A stretch of DNA of 25,000 nt from NCBI RefSeq assembly GCF_964340395.1, contig NC_135565.1, forward strand, positions 17,489,709-17,514,708, in the 5' to 3' direction. The notes under the pieces are model-generated. The model was not told the origin of the DNA. It worked only from the letters and a program-made list of their open reading frames with translations, and did not search any database. The first letter of the stretch is position 1, and each line of letters begins with the position of its first letter. Positions 11,218 through 21,196 of this stretch are shown here, piece by piece. The translations under genes were made by a program, and so were the position numbers. This DNA is from Glandiceps talaboti (taxonomy: Eukaryota; Hemichordata; Enteropneusta; Spengelidae).

Positions 11218-13477
11218 TCACCACTACCGTCATCGCCAACACATCCACTACCATTACCACAACCACCACCACCATCATCATCACCGCCACCGCCATCACC
11301 ACCAACAGCACCATCATCATCACCACAACCACCACCACCACCCCTATCATCACCATCATCAGCATCATCATCATCATCATCAAGATCACTGCTACTCTCA
11401 CCGGCAACACCACATCCACCACTATCATTACTGCCACCCCAAACCACATCTATATGTGTTTTATTGTTTGCCCACATGGTGTGATAAAGTTACAAAATTG
11501 CTGTTAAAGCAGGGTCTCTATAAAGCATCACTATTTAAGTATGTTTGAAATTCACAACATTCTCTATTCCCTGCAACAACGCTATGCAAGTGTTACACAG
11601 CTAGACAGTCCAAGATAAATTTTGGTTGATACAAACCTATGAACACATTATGAAGTTCCATTTCATGCAAAGGGGTCGTATATTTGTGAGTCACAATTGT
11701 AATCATTGTTGGCTCTGCAACATAAAATATAAATTCAGTTCGTTACGGATTCACATATCTGCTGAAACAATTAATTACCTTATAGGAAGGATGCACCTAG
11801 GGGATAAATTTCCCTGAAAATTAAAGTTCGTCAATTCTCTCGAAATAATGCCACGTGACAAACTTTTTCCAAAGGTCAGGGTTTTATTACGAAGACAGGT
11901 TTCACATTATTAGTATATACCTTCATATACACATGCAAAAAGTTTTACAATGAAAATCGATCGAGTTCAACAAGCATGTCAACTTCTGCCCACATTTGCA
12001 AACACCGTGGCGTGTAGGGCCCAAGCCAAATATTAAATGTGCCCTAAACGCCACGGTTATGAATATTCATAACTTTATGCCACATATGCTAAGTTTTTGA
12101 GTCTTGGTTTTGAACTCAACACCGAGTAGGATCCGGACAAGATGTTCGTACCACCTTTGCCTCGGGACTTTTCACTTTTTGCTGCTCGATTGACTTTCAA
12201 AACAGTATACCTAACATGAAAAGAAAATTAGCAACTTAACTTAGTTATATGTTTCATGCAACCACAGTTCCTTTGTCACAAACATGACACAACACAATTA
12301 ATGTGTGTCACCCCTGTGTTGTATTTTATCTATCTACAGTCAAACTCATGTATGAAATTATGTTCTTCATAAGTACTCTGTTTACCTGTGCTTGAATATC
12401 CACTTTTTGCAGTTGAATGTATATCGGTATCTTCTGCGAATGATAAACAAATAAACATGTTAAAATTCATTAATACTCTTTCATAGTCAAAATTACTAGA
12501 CAGGAAAGAAGCTTGAGTTTGGTATTATACTTGACAGTGTATTGCTACCATTACAATTTTTATCCATCCATATGTATACGGCACTGCTAACAAGGCTTTG
12601 ACAAAACCCATAATACCAGCCTCGTGTTTTACTTAGTGTGGTAACATTAACGATTACTCAGTAATTTTATGAACGAGTTGGCAACAGGGATCAGCAATAC
12701 ACGAGGACGTATTCGTTTCCCCGAGAAATTCAAATAAGTTGAGACCTTGATTAGGTAGATAAGGTTAATCACTGTAACAGGATTATGATTCATTTTATGG
12801 CATGTATTTCTGTGTGACGAATTCGAAAGGTTGGATTGTATACGAGAACTGGTCATCAGAAAGGTAATCGGCCTATGAAACGATATGCTCTTTGAAAGTG
12901 AGTATGAACAGGACTCATTTTTTTCTGTGCGTTCGTACCTATACACTGTGGGATTGTATCATTCCATTTACCATCTACGCATACTACAGACGTGTACGTT
13001 GAATTGACGACATATCCATCATCACAACAGACCACAAGAGTGTCTCCAGAACGGAATGGACAGCTACTGTTAGTTTCAATGATTCCATTCTTGATGTCAT
13101 CTGGATCATCACATGTATTTCTCACAGTCCCTGTCAATATGAAGGAATGTACAACATAAAACAGTCAATCATGTAATAGGTACAATAATAAAAAAGAAGA
13201 AGCAATGCATATTCTCTCAATTCACTTGCTTCTTCTCTGAGTGAGTGAGTTAGTGAGCGACCAACTCACTCACTCACTCACTCACTCACTAAATTAGAAA
13301 GTCAATCGGTCAGTCAGTTAGTCTCACAAACAAATAAATAATGCAGTCAATTAGGAAAGCAAACAAACAGCCAGTCAACCAACCAACCTACCAACCAGTC
13401 AACCAATCTCTAGAGACTCTACCAACCTACTAATGCACCCATATCTATCCTTCCATCAATGCATCGCGATCGTTCCA

Positions 13478-13553
<76 letters not shown>

Positions 13554-14236
13554 ACCATTCACCGACTTATAAACTCTTAATGCTGGGTATGTTAAAGACT
13601 GAAAATTGTATGTACATTTTTACGTAATCTGATTTAAAGATCAAGTTAATTAGTCATGATTTTCAAACACAACAATAACACAACAATAATTTACCTGCAT
13701 AATTGATCGCATAAATTCCACCACTAGAAAGTCCATCAGACTTAAAGTGTATACGGGTGTTATTTGTGCACGATAGTGTCGCTTCCAATGGTTGGTTGGT
13801 CAAGCTGTATTGTCCGATCACGTGATGGTCACCTTCAAACGTCTCAGTGATTGTCAGGTGATCATTTGCACCAGTGATTGATAACAATGTAAGTTCAAAA
13901 GTGGTATAGTCTAGGGCTGTTATAATATCTGTGATACAGTCCAGTGGGCCAGTATAATTACCAGGAAACCCCGGAGAGTATACAGTACCCCTGTCATCTG
14001 CATTAAGACTACCGTTACATGCTCCCATTGTGGCTGTGTATAGAAAACACAATGTGTTGAAATAATAAGAAAACAGAATTTGTGAGATAGTAAAGACTTA
14101 CAACCAAGTATTTACCCGTGCGTATTCAGAGAAAATTTTGTTTTTTCTCGTAGTCAATGTCTTATAGAACTCATGTTATATAGTGAAGCTCAACATACAC
14201 ACTCCATATTATATGCATGTAGGCAGGCAAGTAGGC

Positions 14237-14301
<65 letters not shown>

Positions 14302-16725
14302 GGCAGGCATACATACATACATACATACATACATACATACATACATACATACATACATGCATACATACAATACATACATACATACATACATACATACATA
14401 CATACATACATGCAGTGTACGTACTTACACAAATCTAACAACTACTTTATATACTTACTGTTGTACACTCCGACATGAAAAGAGCTTCCACAGGCTTGTG
14501 AATCATCACCAGAACACTCCAAGTAACATATTGCATTGTTTCCCTTGTTATCCCAATCAATTTCTCTTCCATCACTACAAGAACATCTATTTCCCTTATT
14601 TACATATGCATATGGTGTCGATTCGGCATGGCAAGTGTTAACACATAGCTGAATAGTCATACTGTCGTTGGTGAATGTGATGTTTGCCTTTGTTATCGAT
14701 TGGTTACATCCATTGTAGCCGTAATCTATAAACACATTTCAAGATAGGTAATTTGTATATATTTAGAATTACCAGATTAATACAGTAGAAGTGTAACAAT
14801 TGTTGGAAAATAAACAAGGGACGTCTTAAACTTTTAAATCAAACATACTCTTTGTAAAATGCCAAATATTCTATGCCAAACAATCCAAGATTACTGATAA
14901 ATGTAATTTGATTAGGAATAGTGACGTCATAGTGAGAAACCTCCAAAGGTTTCTATAATCTCAGACCGCTGTAGTGGTCTTATCTATAATCTATAGTCAC
15001 ATGGAGCATATCGAGAACAAACACTAAACGTTATAACTCCGTGAAGGTAAATTAGTCAAACATATTACAGTTGTAGATTTGTATGTTTGTGAATTAAGGT
15101 ACAACTACCTCGAGTACTGTATGATATGGTTCCAGATTTACGCATGTAATACAACAAAATCGTGTATAACAGGACCTCCAGAAGGTCAGCCTTTGAATTC
15201 TGACCTCAGTTATCCCGTTGTGAGATTATCTTTGTGTGTGTGTGTGTGTGTGTGTGTGTGGTGGGGGGGGGGTGTTTTGAGCCATATCGCCCATGATTGT
15301 AAATATAATGAGACTTAATTTCACTACCTAGTACCTAAATTGTCAAATTAGACAAATGTTTTCAAATGCTAACATTCGTCGTTGGTAGGTTTAATTGATG
15401 ATCTAAATTATGCAAGATCTGAGCTTGTTTGCTATCAATAAGAACTTCACTCTTTTATATTGTGTATATCAATTCTACAAGTTAGTGGTAGTAATTCTAA
15501 ACTTCAGAAATACCTTAATACCATATACATTCAAATATAAAGAATGGAAAACTACTTACAGTTACATGTTGCCCTTGCGTTTTCAGACGCACAAGAGTCA
15601 TTAACCGAATATGTACAATCCAATAATTTAGTCTCGTTTCCAGTGCAGTTCATACCCGTTATCCAACGGGGTCCATGAACGTTGGTTTTTGTTCTAGGAC
15701 TCATATTCCACATTGCTCCAGCTTCGTAATCTAAAGGAAAATATTTTTGTTTTCAAGCCATGCATTACAACAATGTTCGACCAACTGTATATCTTAGCCT
15801 GTCTCAAGCTGTGCTACAACAACCTACTATAGCAGCAAGTTTCTCTATTGATCGTAGTGTAATCTTTCACTCCCTGATGTTTATTTAGTGTACATTTCAC
15901 CAGTTGAGTTTTAAGTAAAGTCGTCAGGATAGGGAGACTGTGGGATATTTAATCTGGTGTAATAAACAAAGTGATCAATAGAGAAACTTGCTGCTAGTAG
16001 GTAGTTCTTGCTCAGCTTGAGACAGGCTAAGCGATACAGTTGGTCGAACATTGTTGTATTCACCCAGTCTGTAACATTAACCTATACGCAGCTCATGTTC
16101 TATGAAATTGAATACAAACCTGAAATGAACTAAAGTCTTCCTGTTATTAATTAATTTCTATCTCGAGAAAATTTAGTAAGTTAATTATCATGCAAGCTAT
16201 ATTTATTCATACACACTACACTTGTTACTCAAAAAGTATTACGAATGGTGTCACCTCAAGTAAGTAGCTTACAGATACTACCAATCCTCTTAATTTCGAC
16301 TTCTTTGAATATCACGTGTATGTATCAGCTCTATGCTCAATCTGATCGAGCCTTTCATTTAACTTATCGCCTATATACACCTAAAGCACGGGTGATGGTG
16401 ATAGACAGGATAGTTCAAGGTCAAAGAGAAAATAAAAGCAATGTCAAATAACAGAGGGTACAGTAATTTACCTTTGAGGTGGAAAATACCATGTACCTTC
16501 ATACACAGGGGTCTATTCAAATTGCATGGTTCCCTAGCTACAACTAGTACAACACCGCCAACGTCTCAATCGTTATATTCAAACGTGACTCAGTCTGAGC
16601 GATGTTATACGTCACGATATGAATAGCCAATCATTACGAACTACGAAATAAGCCCCACCCACGCACTTCGTGACGCTACATCATACAACGTACAAACTAT
16701 GATCAATAGAGACGTTGGCGTACTG

Positions 16726-16771
<46 letters not shown>

Positions 16772-18022
16772 GCTGTTGTTGTTGTTGTTGTCCTCGTCGT
16801 CGCTAGGAACCATGCACTCTGAATAGACCCCTGTGTATGACATTATGAAGGTACATTTATCTTCCACCTCCAATGTAAATCACTGTATCCTCTCTTTTTC
16901 CCCTTGAATTATCCTAGCTCACACCAAGCTCCACAATATATAATCGCCACTGCCTAACGTCGCCCCTCAAAACATGCTCAACACAACAACTGTAATGGTA
17001 ACTTGTTTACGTACCAAGTTCATGACAAAGAACATCTGCACCAAAGGTATTCCACACCGAGTCATTACAAACTGGAATCCACTCATTATCATCTTGGTGA
17101 TAAACTTCGACTCTACCTTCATACGGAGTTGGTCCGTCTACCAGTCGACTTGTTGCTTTTGGATTACAGTAGATTTTACGTATGTTTGAGGTTAACGTTT
17201 ATATTTGATAGACCATGTCGAACATGAATTCACATAACTAAACTCAGGTCAAATTGTCACGCATCATAAAATGATTTTATGGCGGTGAGAACGTTTTTGA
17301 TATAACCAGTCAACCAAACATTAATACAGGTAACATTAATACATCCCATACGATGCGTATAGCATGCACAGCGGTGCCACTACAGGTGCATGTACCGTAA
17401 CATTCGATATACATTCATCAAATTGACGTTTGACCACGTACAAAAACATTTTGAGAATATTAGCTGTATTTGTTTTACAAATCCTAGTAGCACACTGAGC
17501 TGGTTTTGTACGGGAACCGAAAACCACACTTTGCATATTCAAATAAGGAAGTACATCGTTCATGTTTCGAGTATGGAAATTCCCTGAAAATTGTTAAGAT
17601 GTGAAAATGACAGAAATTATGTTGTCGATACGCTTGACTTTAGAATCAATATTTTACCATGTCAAAGACGAATGATTATGCTGCTTTTAGTGCCAGTAAA
17701 TACTCGCAGTGACCACAATAGTGTAAGAAAATAATTGCAACCACTTTTATGTTTTAAACCTATCAAACATAGGAACCAACCTAAACATACGTTTATAGCG
17801 CTTGTGTCATTCTGTATTAATCATATTGATGAAATTGTATATACGTAGACAATGAAACATATAAACAACACGTATCTCGGTATTAAATTCTTGCCACAAA
17901 GTGAAATCTTGAACTGATTTCTCAAAATCTGTGTACTTACGTTCAAAAGACAGAGTGACAACAAAAATCGGCATTGTTACTACGGCAAATGCCCAAAGTT
18001 GTTGGTTAGTCATCTCTACCAT
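9101..18022 (-). CDS. SRCR-WSC-CUB-Sushi transmembrane receptor with ITIM-like tail
   Basis: Nine minus-strand exons: 18022-17941, 17155-17015, 15730-15560, 14725-14459, 14033-13695, 13130-12939, 12433-12386, 10884-10803 and 9584-9101. They total 1806 nt, in frame, giving 601 residues. Domains in order: signal peptide about 1-26, SRCR 28-131, WSC 132-221, CUB 221-334, Sushi/CCP 334-398, stalk 398-414, transmembrane helix 415-436 with RRKAK stop-transfer, cytoplasmic tail 441-601. The ectodomain modules are known to bind proteins or glycans, so a cell-surface receptor is likely. The tail has V-x-Y472-x-x-I, a strict ITIM pattern, plus Y481, Y522, Y554 and Y582. Introns 1-7 are all phase 1; intron 8 is phase 2. 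WSC followed by CUB recalls Kremen, but there is no kringle. Ligand, and any immune or developmental role, are inference. Additional small alternative exons cannot be excluded. Confidence 0.87.
9618..9758. repeat. (CATA)n microsatellite in receptor intron 8
   Basis: About 140 bases of CATA units with two single breaks (9671 and 9730). It ends only about 35 bases upstream of the acceptor of receptor exon 9. Confidence 0.95.
10538..10617. repeat. Imperfect hairpin of about 80 bp next to the compound microsatellite
   Basis: The left arm TACAAG-ATAAATGCC...AATACACGCC and right arm GGCGTGTATT...GGCATTTATTACTTGTA pair over about 30 bases with a few mismatches, around a short loop TCGTACGT (palindromic ACGT core). 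It directly abuts the (CATA)n array at 10615. Confidence 0.6.
10615..10793. repeat. Compound (CATA)n(CA)n(CATA)n(CAGA)n microsatellite
   Basis: Four consecutive arrays: CATA 10615-10661, CA 10662-10696, CATA 10697-10740, then CAGA to 10793. The CAGA end touches the donor region of the transmembrane exon. Confidence 0.95.
10803..10884 (-). CDS. Receptor exon 8: transmembrane helix
   Basis: Codes GLIVAVVVVLVVTVLIVVLC followed by VYLRRKAK, a single-pass helix with a basic stop-transfer. The acceptor is TTTTCTTAG and the donor GTATGT (phase 2). The intron's (TCTG)n microsatellite begins only a few bases after the donor. Confidence 0.83.
10990..11430. repeat. Pyrimidine/adenine-rich trinucleotide repeats
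   Basis: ACC, ACT and ATC units in degenerate blocks, including a clean (ACT)n stretch at about 11163-11208. The long Thr-rich and Val/Met-rich frames on both strands come from this. Confidence 0.9.
12004..12057. repeat. GC-rich hairpin in receptor intron 7
   Basis: The 17-base arms 12004-12020 and 12041-12057 are complementary except for one position, with a 20-base AT-rich loop. The stem core is CCGTGGCG. It stands out from the AT-rich surroundings. It could be a transposon end or a structured RNA within the intron. Confidence 0.6.
12386..12433 (-). CDS. Receptor exon 7: short extracellular stalk
   Basis: A 48-nt exon coding a Ser/Thr-rich linker (DTDIHSTAKSGYSST) between the Sushi domain and the membrane. 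Acceptor TTCGCAG and donor GTAAAC; phase 1 on both sides, so it could be skipped without a frameshift. Support comes from phase and position rather than from homology. Confidence 0.65.
12939..13130 (-). CDS. Receptor exon 6: Sushi (CCP) domain
   Basis: Matches the Sushi pattern: TCDDPDDIKNG, a V-x-C before DDGYVV, then VCVDGKWNDTIPQC. Besides the four canonical Cys there are two more (SSC and the second of CC), which could form a third disulphide as in other six-Cys variants. Complete domain in one exon, phase 1 on both sides. Confidence 0.85.
13219..13290. repeat. (GAGT)n/(ACTC)n inverted microsatellite
   Basis: GAGT units at 13221-13256 face ACTC units at 13263-13290, forming a potential hairpin or cruciform in receptor intron 5. 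Confidence 0.75.
13478..13550. repeat. (CA)n dinucleotide microsatellite
   Basis: About 36 uninterrupted CA units in receptor intron 5. Confidence 0.95.
13695..14033 (-). CDS. Receptor exon 5: CUB domain
   Basis: Shows the CUB hallmarks GTVYSPGFPGNYTGPLDC near the start, an NDHLTI strand where CYDYLEI is usual, and HFKSDGLSSGGIYAINY at the end. The first Cys pair is present (GAC and LDC). The usual third and fourth Cys are missing, and an extra Cys lies in LSCTNN. The exon is phase 1 on both sides. Confidence 0.85.
14233..14412. repeat. Compound (CAGA)n(CATA)n microsatellite
   Basis: CAGA units to about 14302, a short CAGG step, then CATA units with one interruption near 14370. It has the same two motifs as the array at 10697-10793 but in the opposite order. 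It lies in receptor intron 4, about 50 bases from the WSC exon donor. Confidence 0.95.
14459..14725 (-). CDS. Receptor exon 4: WSC domain
   Basis: Carries eight Cys in WSC order: GYNGC, IQLCVNTC, NRCSCSDGRE, ICYLECSGDDSQACGSS, closing HVGVYN. WSC domains are putative carbohydrate-binding modules found in yeast stress sensors, polycystin-1 and Kremen. One exon holds the complete domain, with phase 1 on both sides. Confidence 0.85.
15233..15272. repeat. (GT)n followed by a G run
   Basis: About 15 GT units run into ten G with one T nearby, within receptor intron 3. The G run is complete on this strand only. Confidence 0.9.
15560..15730 (-). CDS. Receptor exon 3: C-terminal half of SRCR domain
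   Basis: Begins YEAGAMWNMS and contains GPRWITGMNCTGNETKLLDC, the characteristic W-x-x-x-x-x-C-x-G-x-E-x-x-L-x-x-C core of SRCR domains. The last two Cys are in DSCAS and ATCN. The acceptor is TTTAG at 15731 and the donor GTAAGT; both boundaries are phase 1. Confidence 0.85.
15766..16058. mobile_element. MITE-like foldback element with TA flanks (receptor intron 2)
   Basis: Inverted repeats of about 86 bases (15768-15853 and 15972-16056) are nearly identical apart from small gaps. Both begin CAACAATGTTCGACCAACTG. TA lies immediately outside each end (15766-15767 and 16057-16058), as expected for a Tc1/mariner-type target duplication. The centre of about 118 bases has no ORF. It lies in the intron between the two SRCR exons. 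Confidence 0.75.
16407..16916. mobile_element. Second foldback element, about 510 bp (receptor intron 2)
   Basis: The left arm 16407-16537 matches the reverse complement of the right arm 16803-16915 over more than 100 bases, with small gaps. Shared blocks include AGGATA(G/A)TTCAAGG at the outer ends, ACAGTRATTTAC, GAGGTGGAA and ACACAGGGGTCTATTCA. The centre contains a (GTT)n microsatellite and no ORF of note. A target-site duplication was not resolved. A non-autonomous foldback transposon is the best reading. Confidence 0.7.
16727..16790. repeat. (GTT)n trinucleotide microsatellite
   Basis: About 21 GTT units with one CTG change, inside the 510-bp foldback element. Confidence 0.93.
17015..17155 (-). 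CDS. Receptor exon 2: N-terminal half of SRCR domain
   Basis: Reads RLVDGPTPYEGRVEVYH, the standard opening of an SRCR domain, then VCNDSVW and VLCHEL. The donor chosen is GTACGT at 17014-17009, because it gives phase 1 and joins exon 3 in frame; a GTAAAC four bases further would not. An SRCR domain split over two exons with six Cys in total fits group A. Confidence 0.85.
17156..17940. other. Receptor intron 1
   Basis: About 785 bases between signal-peptide and SRCR exons. Short frames on both strands at 17336-17587 have no recognisable content. No repeat seen. Confidence 0.6.
17941..18022 (-). CDS. Receptor exon 1: start codon and signal peptide
   Basis: Codes MVEMTNQQ followed by a hydrophobic core (LWAFAVVTMPIFVVTLSF), typical of a signal peptide. 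The donor GTAAGT at 17940-17935 ends the exon in phase 1. A second in-frame Met at codon 4 could also be used. The exon lies about 0.8 kb from the SRCR exon. Confidence 0.8.
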
Positions 18023-19410
18023 GTGGAATGTTGCCGACTTTGAAGTTAGTTCTGCTGGACAAATGGAAAATAAAATCTACGTCGCCGTGCTATGGCGGTA
18101 TTACTATTAGATTAACTAGTACCAATCCGTTCGACGATACTGTTACCAATGCATACTTCCCAGTACAGAGTTCAACTCCAATGAAATATTGACGGCTGCC
18201 TGTTTCACATTAGTGACAATGGTATTTCCTAGTACATTCATGTTGTTAATGTCAGTTTAAGCTGTCAATAAATCATAAATGTCTGCCATTAAAATAATTA
18301 CAAGTACGTGTGTGGATCATTGTGTATCGCCAACGATGAGGGATGTATGTGGAGTAAACCATTAGAGGCGGGGATATCATTCACTGGATTTACAGACTTT
18401 ATTGGGGTTTCAATAAACTTGTCATTCTCACGATAAAATCTTGTTCTGAAGGGAATTGTAGAAACATCATTAGTACATTAGAATGTACAAATGAATGCCT
18501 GACAATACTGTACAATTACAATGTATTTAATTCTGCACATTTTTTGTGGCATTATGTTGTACTGCAATAATACCACAAACAGGTACTTAGCATTATCGGA
18601 AATTAGTTTATGTTGCTTTCTGCCAACATTTTTTACACTGATTTGACGGAAATAGTTGTATTAACGGCAAGTAATTGTTGTCTACCTATATGCTGTTTAC
18701 TGAAACATCCTGCCGAAATAACATGTTCCATCATGGATGTATAAGGGGAGATCCATGGTTTCATAGATTCTAGATATTAAAAATGTACAAAGAAAACAAA
18801 AATTGTAGCAAAAGTTCAGTGTTTTCTTTCAATATTCAATTATATTCGTATGTTGTTATAGTAACATTCCATAGTAAAACCTCTAAAATGATGTTAAAAT
18901 ATACAGATGTGCGTAGGGAGAGGGAGTCAGTTTTGAAAATGTGGTCGTTACTTTGAGGGTCACTTTGGCTTTGGTCATCGGAGCTGGGGAGTCAGCTTGA
19001 GAAAACCGATGTTTAACTCCAAAACACCCCCCCCCCGTAGGTCGGTTAAAATGCCCGGCCCCTTATGCCCTTTAGCTGTCAAGATGTCAGTGTTTGACAT
19101 GTGCAGGATTAGCTGTGCTCTCCCGGAGCTAATATAAATATTAAAATTTGTGTAATGATAACATACAGTGACCTATACTTGTGTTCCAGGTGGATCGAAC
19201 AATAGGTGCGCATGTGTGTACCACTTGATAGCGTCCATGAAATGCTAATTATGCAAAAAAAAACATTGTGCAATAACTGTAAACATTCAGATACCATTTG
19301 ATGCTGTTGGTGTTGGGTCAGTGGTTAGGTATATGTATTAACGGGCGCTCACACAAGAACAAACGACAGTAAACGTAACAGCCCAATATAAATCGCGCCC
19401 TGTACACTAC

Positions 19411-19607
19411 ATTGGATTTGATCAGATCGATAAAGAGCAGAACACGTCATGCTAGCGTGGATAATACTAAGGTAAGTCAGGTCACAGACTAAATCAGATA
19501 ACACAACTTTGATTGGATTTGATCAGATCGATAAAGAGCAGAACACGTCATGCTAGCGTGGATAATACTAAGGTAAGTCAGGTCACAGACTAAATCAGAT
19601 AACACAA
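19411..19607. repeat. Perfect 96-bp tandem duplication
   Basis: Positions 19411-19506 recur without a mismatch at 19512-19607, separated by five bases (period 101). The unit includes GATCAGATCGAT and GCTAGCGTGG. Absence of divergence points to a recent event or an assembly artefact. Confidence 0.85.
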
Positions 19608-19747
19608 ATAGAATGACAACAGCGAGACACGCAAAATCTCCACAAGTTAAAGCCCGTTGTGATTTTGAATGAGTGCTCATCTAGAGTTTCTACCGTCTAG
19701 CGTCTGTGCTGCTCTAATATACACTTCTTTAGTAACATTTTCTATCA

Positions 19748-19748
19748 G

Positions 19749-19783
<35 letters not shown>

Positions 19784-19787
19784 CACA
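19748..19787. repeat. (AC)n dinucleotide microsatellite
   Basis: About 20 AC units with one AAAC interruption in the intergenic region upstream of the receptor. Confidence 0.93.
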
Positions 19788-20861
19788 TATGACCTTTTCA
19801 CACGTCGATCGACCTTTTAGGGTTGACATAATCTGATGCCGGCGTTTCTTGCAAGTCACGATGTGACATTAGTCGACCTTCACCCTTGCCTAATTAATAG
19901 GGAATAGACTGCGTATACAGTGACTTGTATCTAGTTATAGTGGCACCTGAGAGTAGTCCCGTATTTTTACACTAGTGACTAATGATTTGAGGTGACAGCA
20001 CAAAGCAAACCGATAAATAACTTATTGAACGTCGTGCAATAGGAATAATTAATCTCGCAAATCATCTCACGTGCATTATTCAAAACAGGTAGGTGATTTT
20101 GACTAGTGTGTTGAGGGGCCAGGGTCAACGTTCGAAGCTGGTATAGTGCTCCATTGTTTGGTATATATCCGGTACGTGAAATTAAGCACATCATTATATT
20201 TACTCAAAATATGTTATTTACGGTTATCTAATAACAATAATTCATTCTGTTGTTCGAAAGCTCTGCCAGAGTATAGGGTTTCCACACCTAAATTGTTGAT
20301 CTCAATCCGAACTTTGGCCTGTAGAACATACACATAGTACACAGTCAAAATACTATTGGCAGGGCAGAGGTACACGTGACACTAATGACACGGTCAAACA
20401 TTGCTTCTCAGTGATGACAGAACATTGTAGTTTGCCACTTGGCAAGGGCTTGGACATAAATGTGTTCAAGATTGGAACATGTCATTCAGAAACGTAAAAC
20501 AAATTATCAAACACCTAACGTTCTCTCATAATTTTCGGTATCGTCCTCGACAGCAGACCGCCCAACTGCAGTCCAGAATCCAGGGCTAGCCTTGACCCAG
20601 TTTGAAATCCTATATAATCGTCAAGAGTTTGTTGCTCTCTGTTAGGATTTATCTGAAAATTTACAATTTCAAGGCCACCACAGTTCTGGTATGAACAATC
20701 AAATGGGCATACTATACATGCGGATGCCATCAAAGGCGAGTGACCTCTATTCGTGTGTGTCCCCTTCCTATTAGTAACATGCCCAGACGCCCAAAGGTCA
20801 GGTTACACTTAAAGACATAGGTAAAATAGCTATCTTCATAACCGCCACTACTACTACGACA

Positions 20862-21196
20862 AATTGAATTGAATTGAATTGAACTTTGAATTGTTTATTC
20901 ACCAGATACAAAACAGATTAACATTTTTATGTACATTTCAAAAGGAGGTTGATTGGATAATATATCTGGTGAGGGCCACAGAAATAGTTCGATCTGACCT
21001 AGTCTAGTCTGTGACCCTGACAAAATAAATATACAAGAAAAAATACAAGTGTGTGTAACTGGCCAACAAAAAGAAAGAAAAGGGATATCTACAAATACGA
21101 CACAATAATTGTACAAAATATTTACATGTATCATAATAATTTAAGTAAAATTTATACTAATAAGAGAAAGATTAAATACATGTCATGTGTTTTCTA
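20862..21196 (-). mobile_element. LINE 3' UTR ending in an (AATTG)n tail
   Basis: Continues from the LINE ORF2 stop and ends in four AATTG units at 20862-20882. Short tandem repeats at the 3' end are usual for several non-LTR clades. The exact 3' boundary and any target-site duplication were not identified. Confidence 0.5.

Larger units (their letters stand above)
18023..20861. other. Large intergenic region
   Basis: Holds the receptor promoter side, the 96-bp tandem duplication and an (AC)n array. Frames of 60-72 codons (for example 20515-20733 minus) show no family features. No tRNA-like box pair was seen. Confidence 0.5.

Noticed and set aside
10986-11507. Thr-rich 173-codon frame and opposite-strand Gly/Ser/Asp-rich frame
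   Set aside because: Both come from degenerate ACC/ACT/ATC repeats in an intron of the receptor gene.
11760-11830. Possible extra receptor exon (TTTTCAG acceptor, GTAATT donor)
   Set aside because: In the required phase it meets a TAG stop after five codons.
12120-12210. Possible receptor exon after a TTAG acceptor at about 12211
   Set aside because: In phase 1 it reaches TGA after three codons, and the direct junction of exons 7 and 8 is already in frame.
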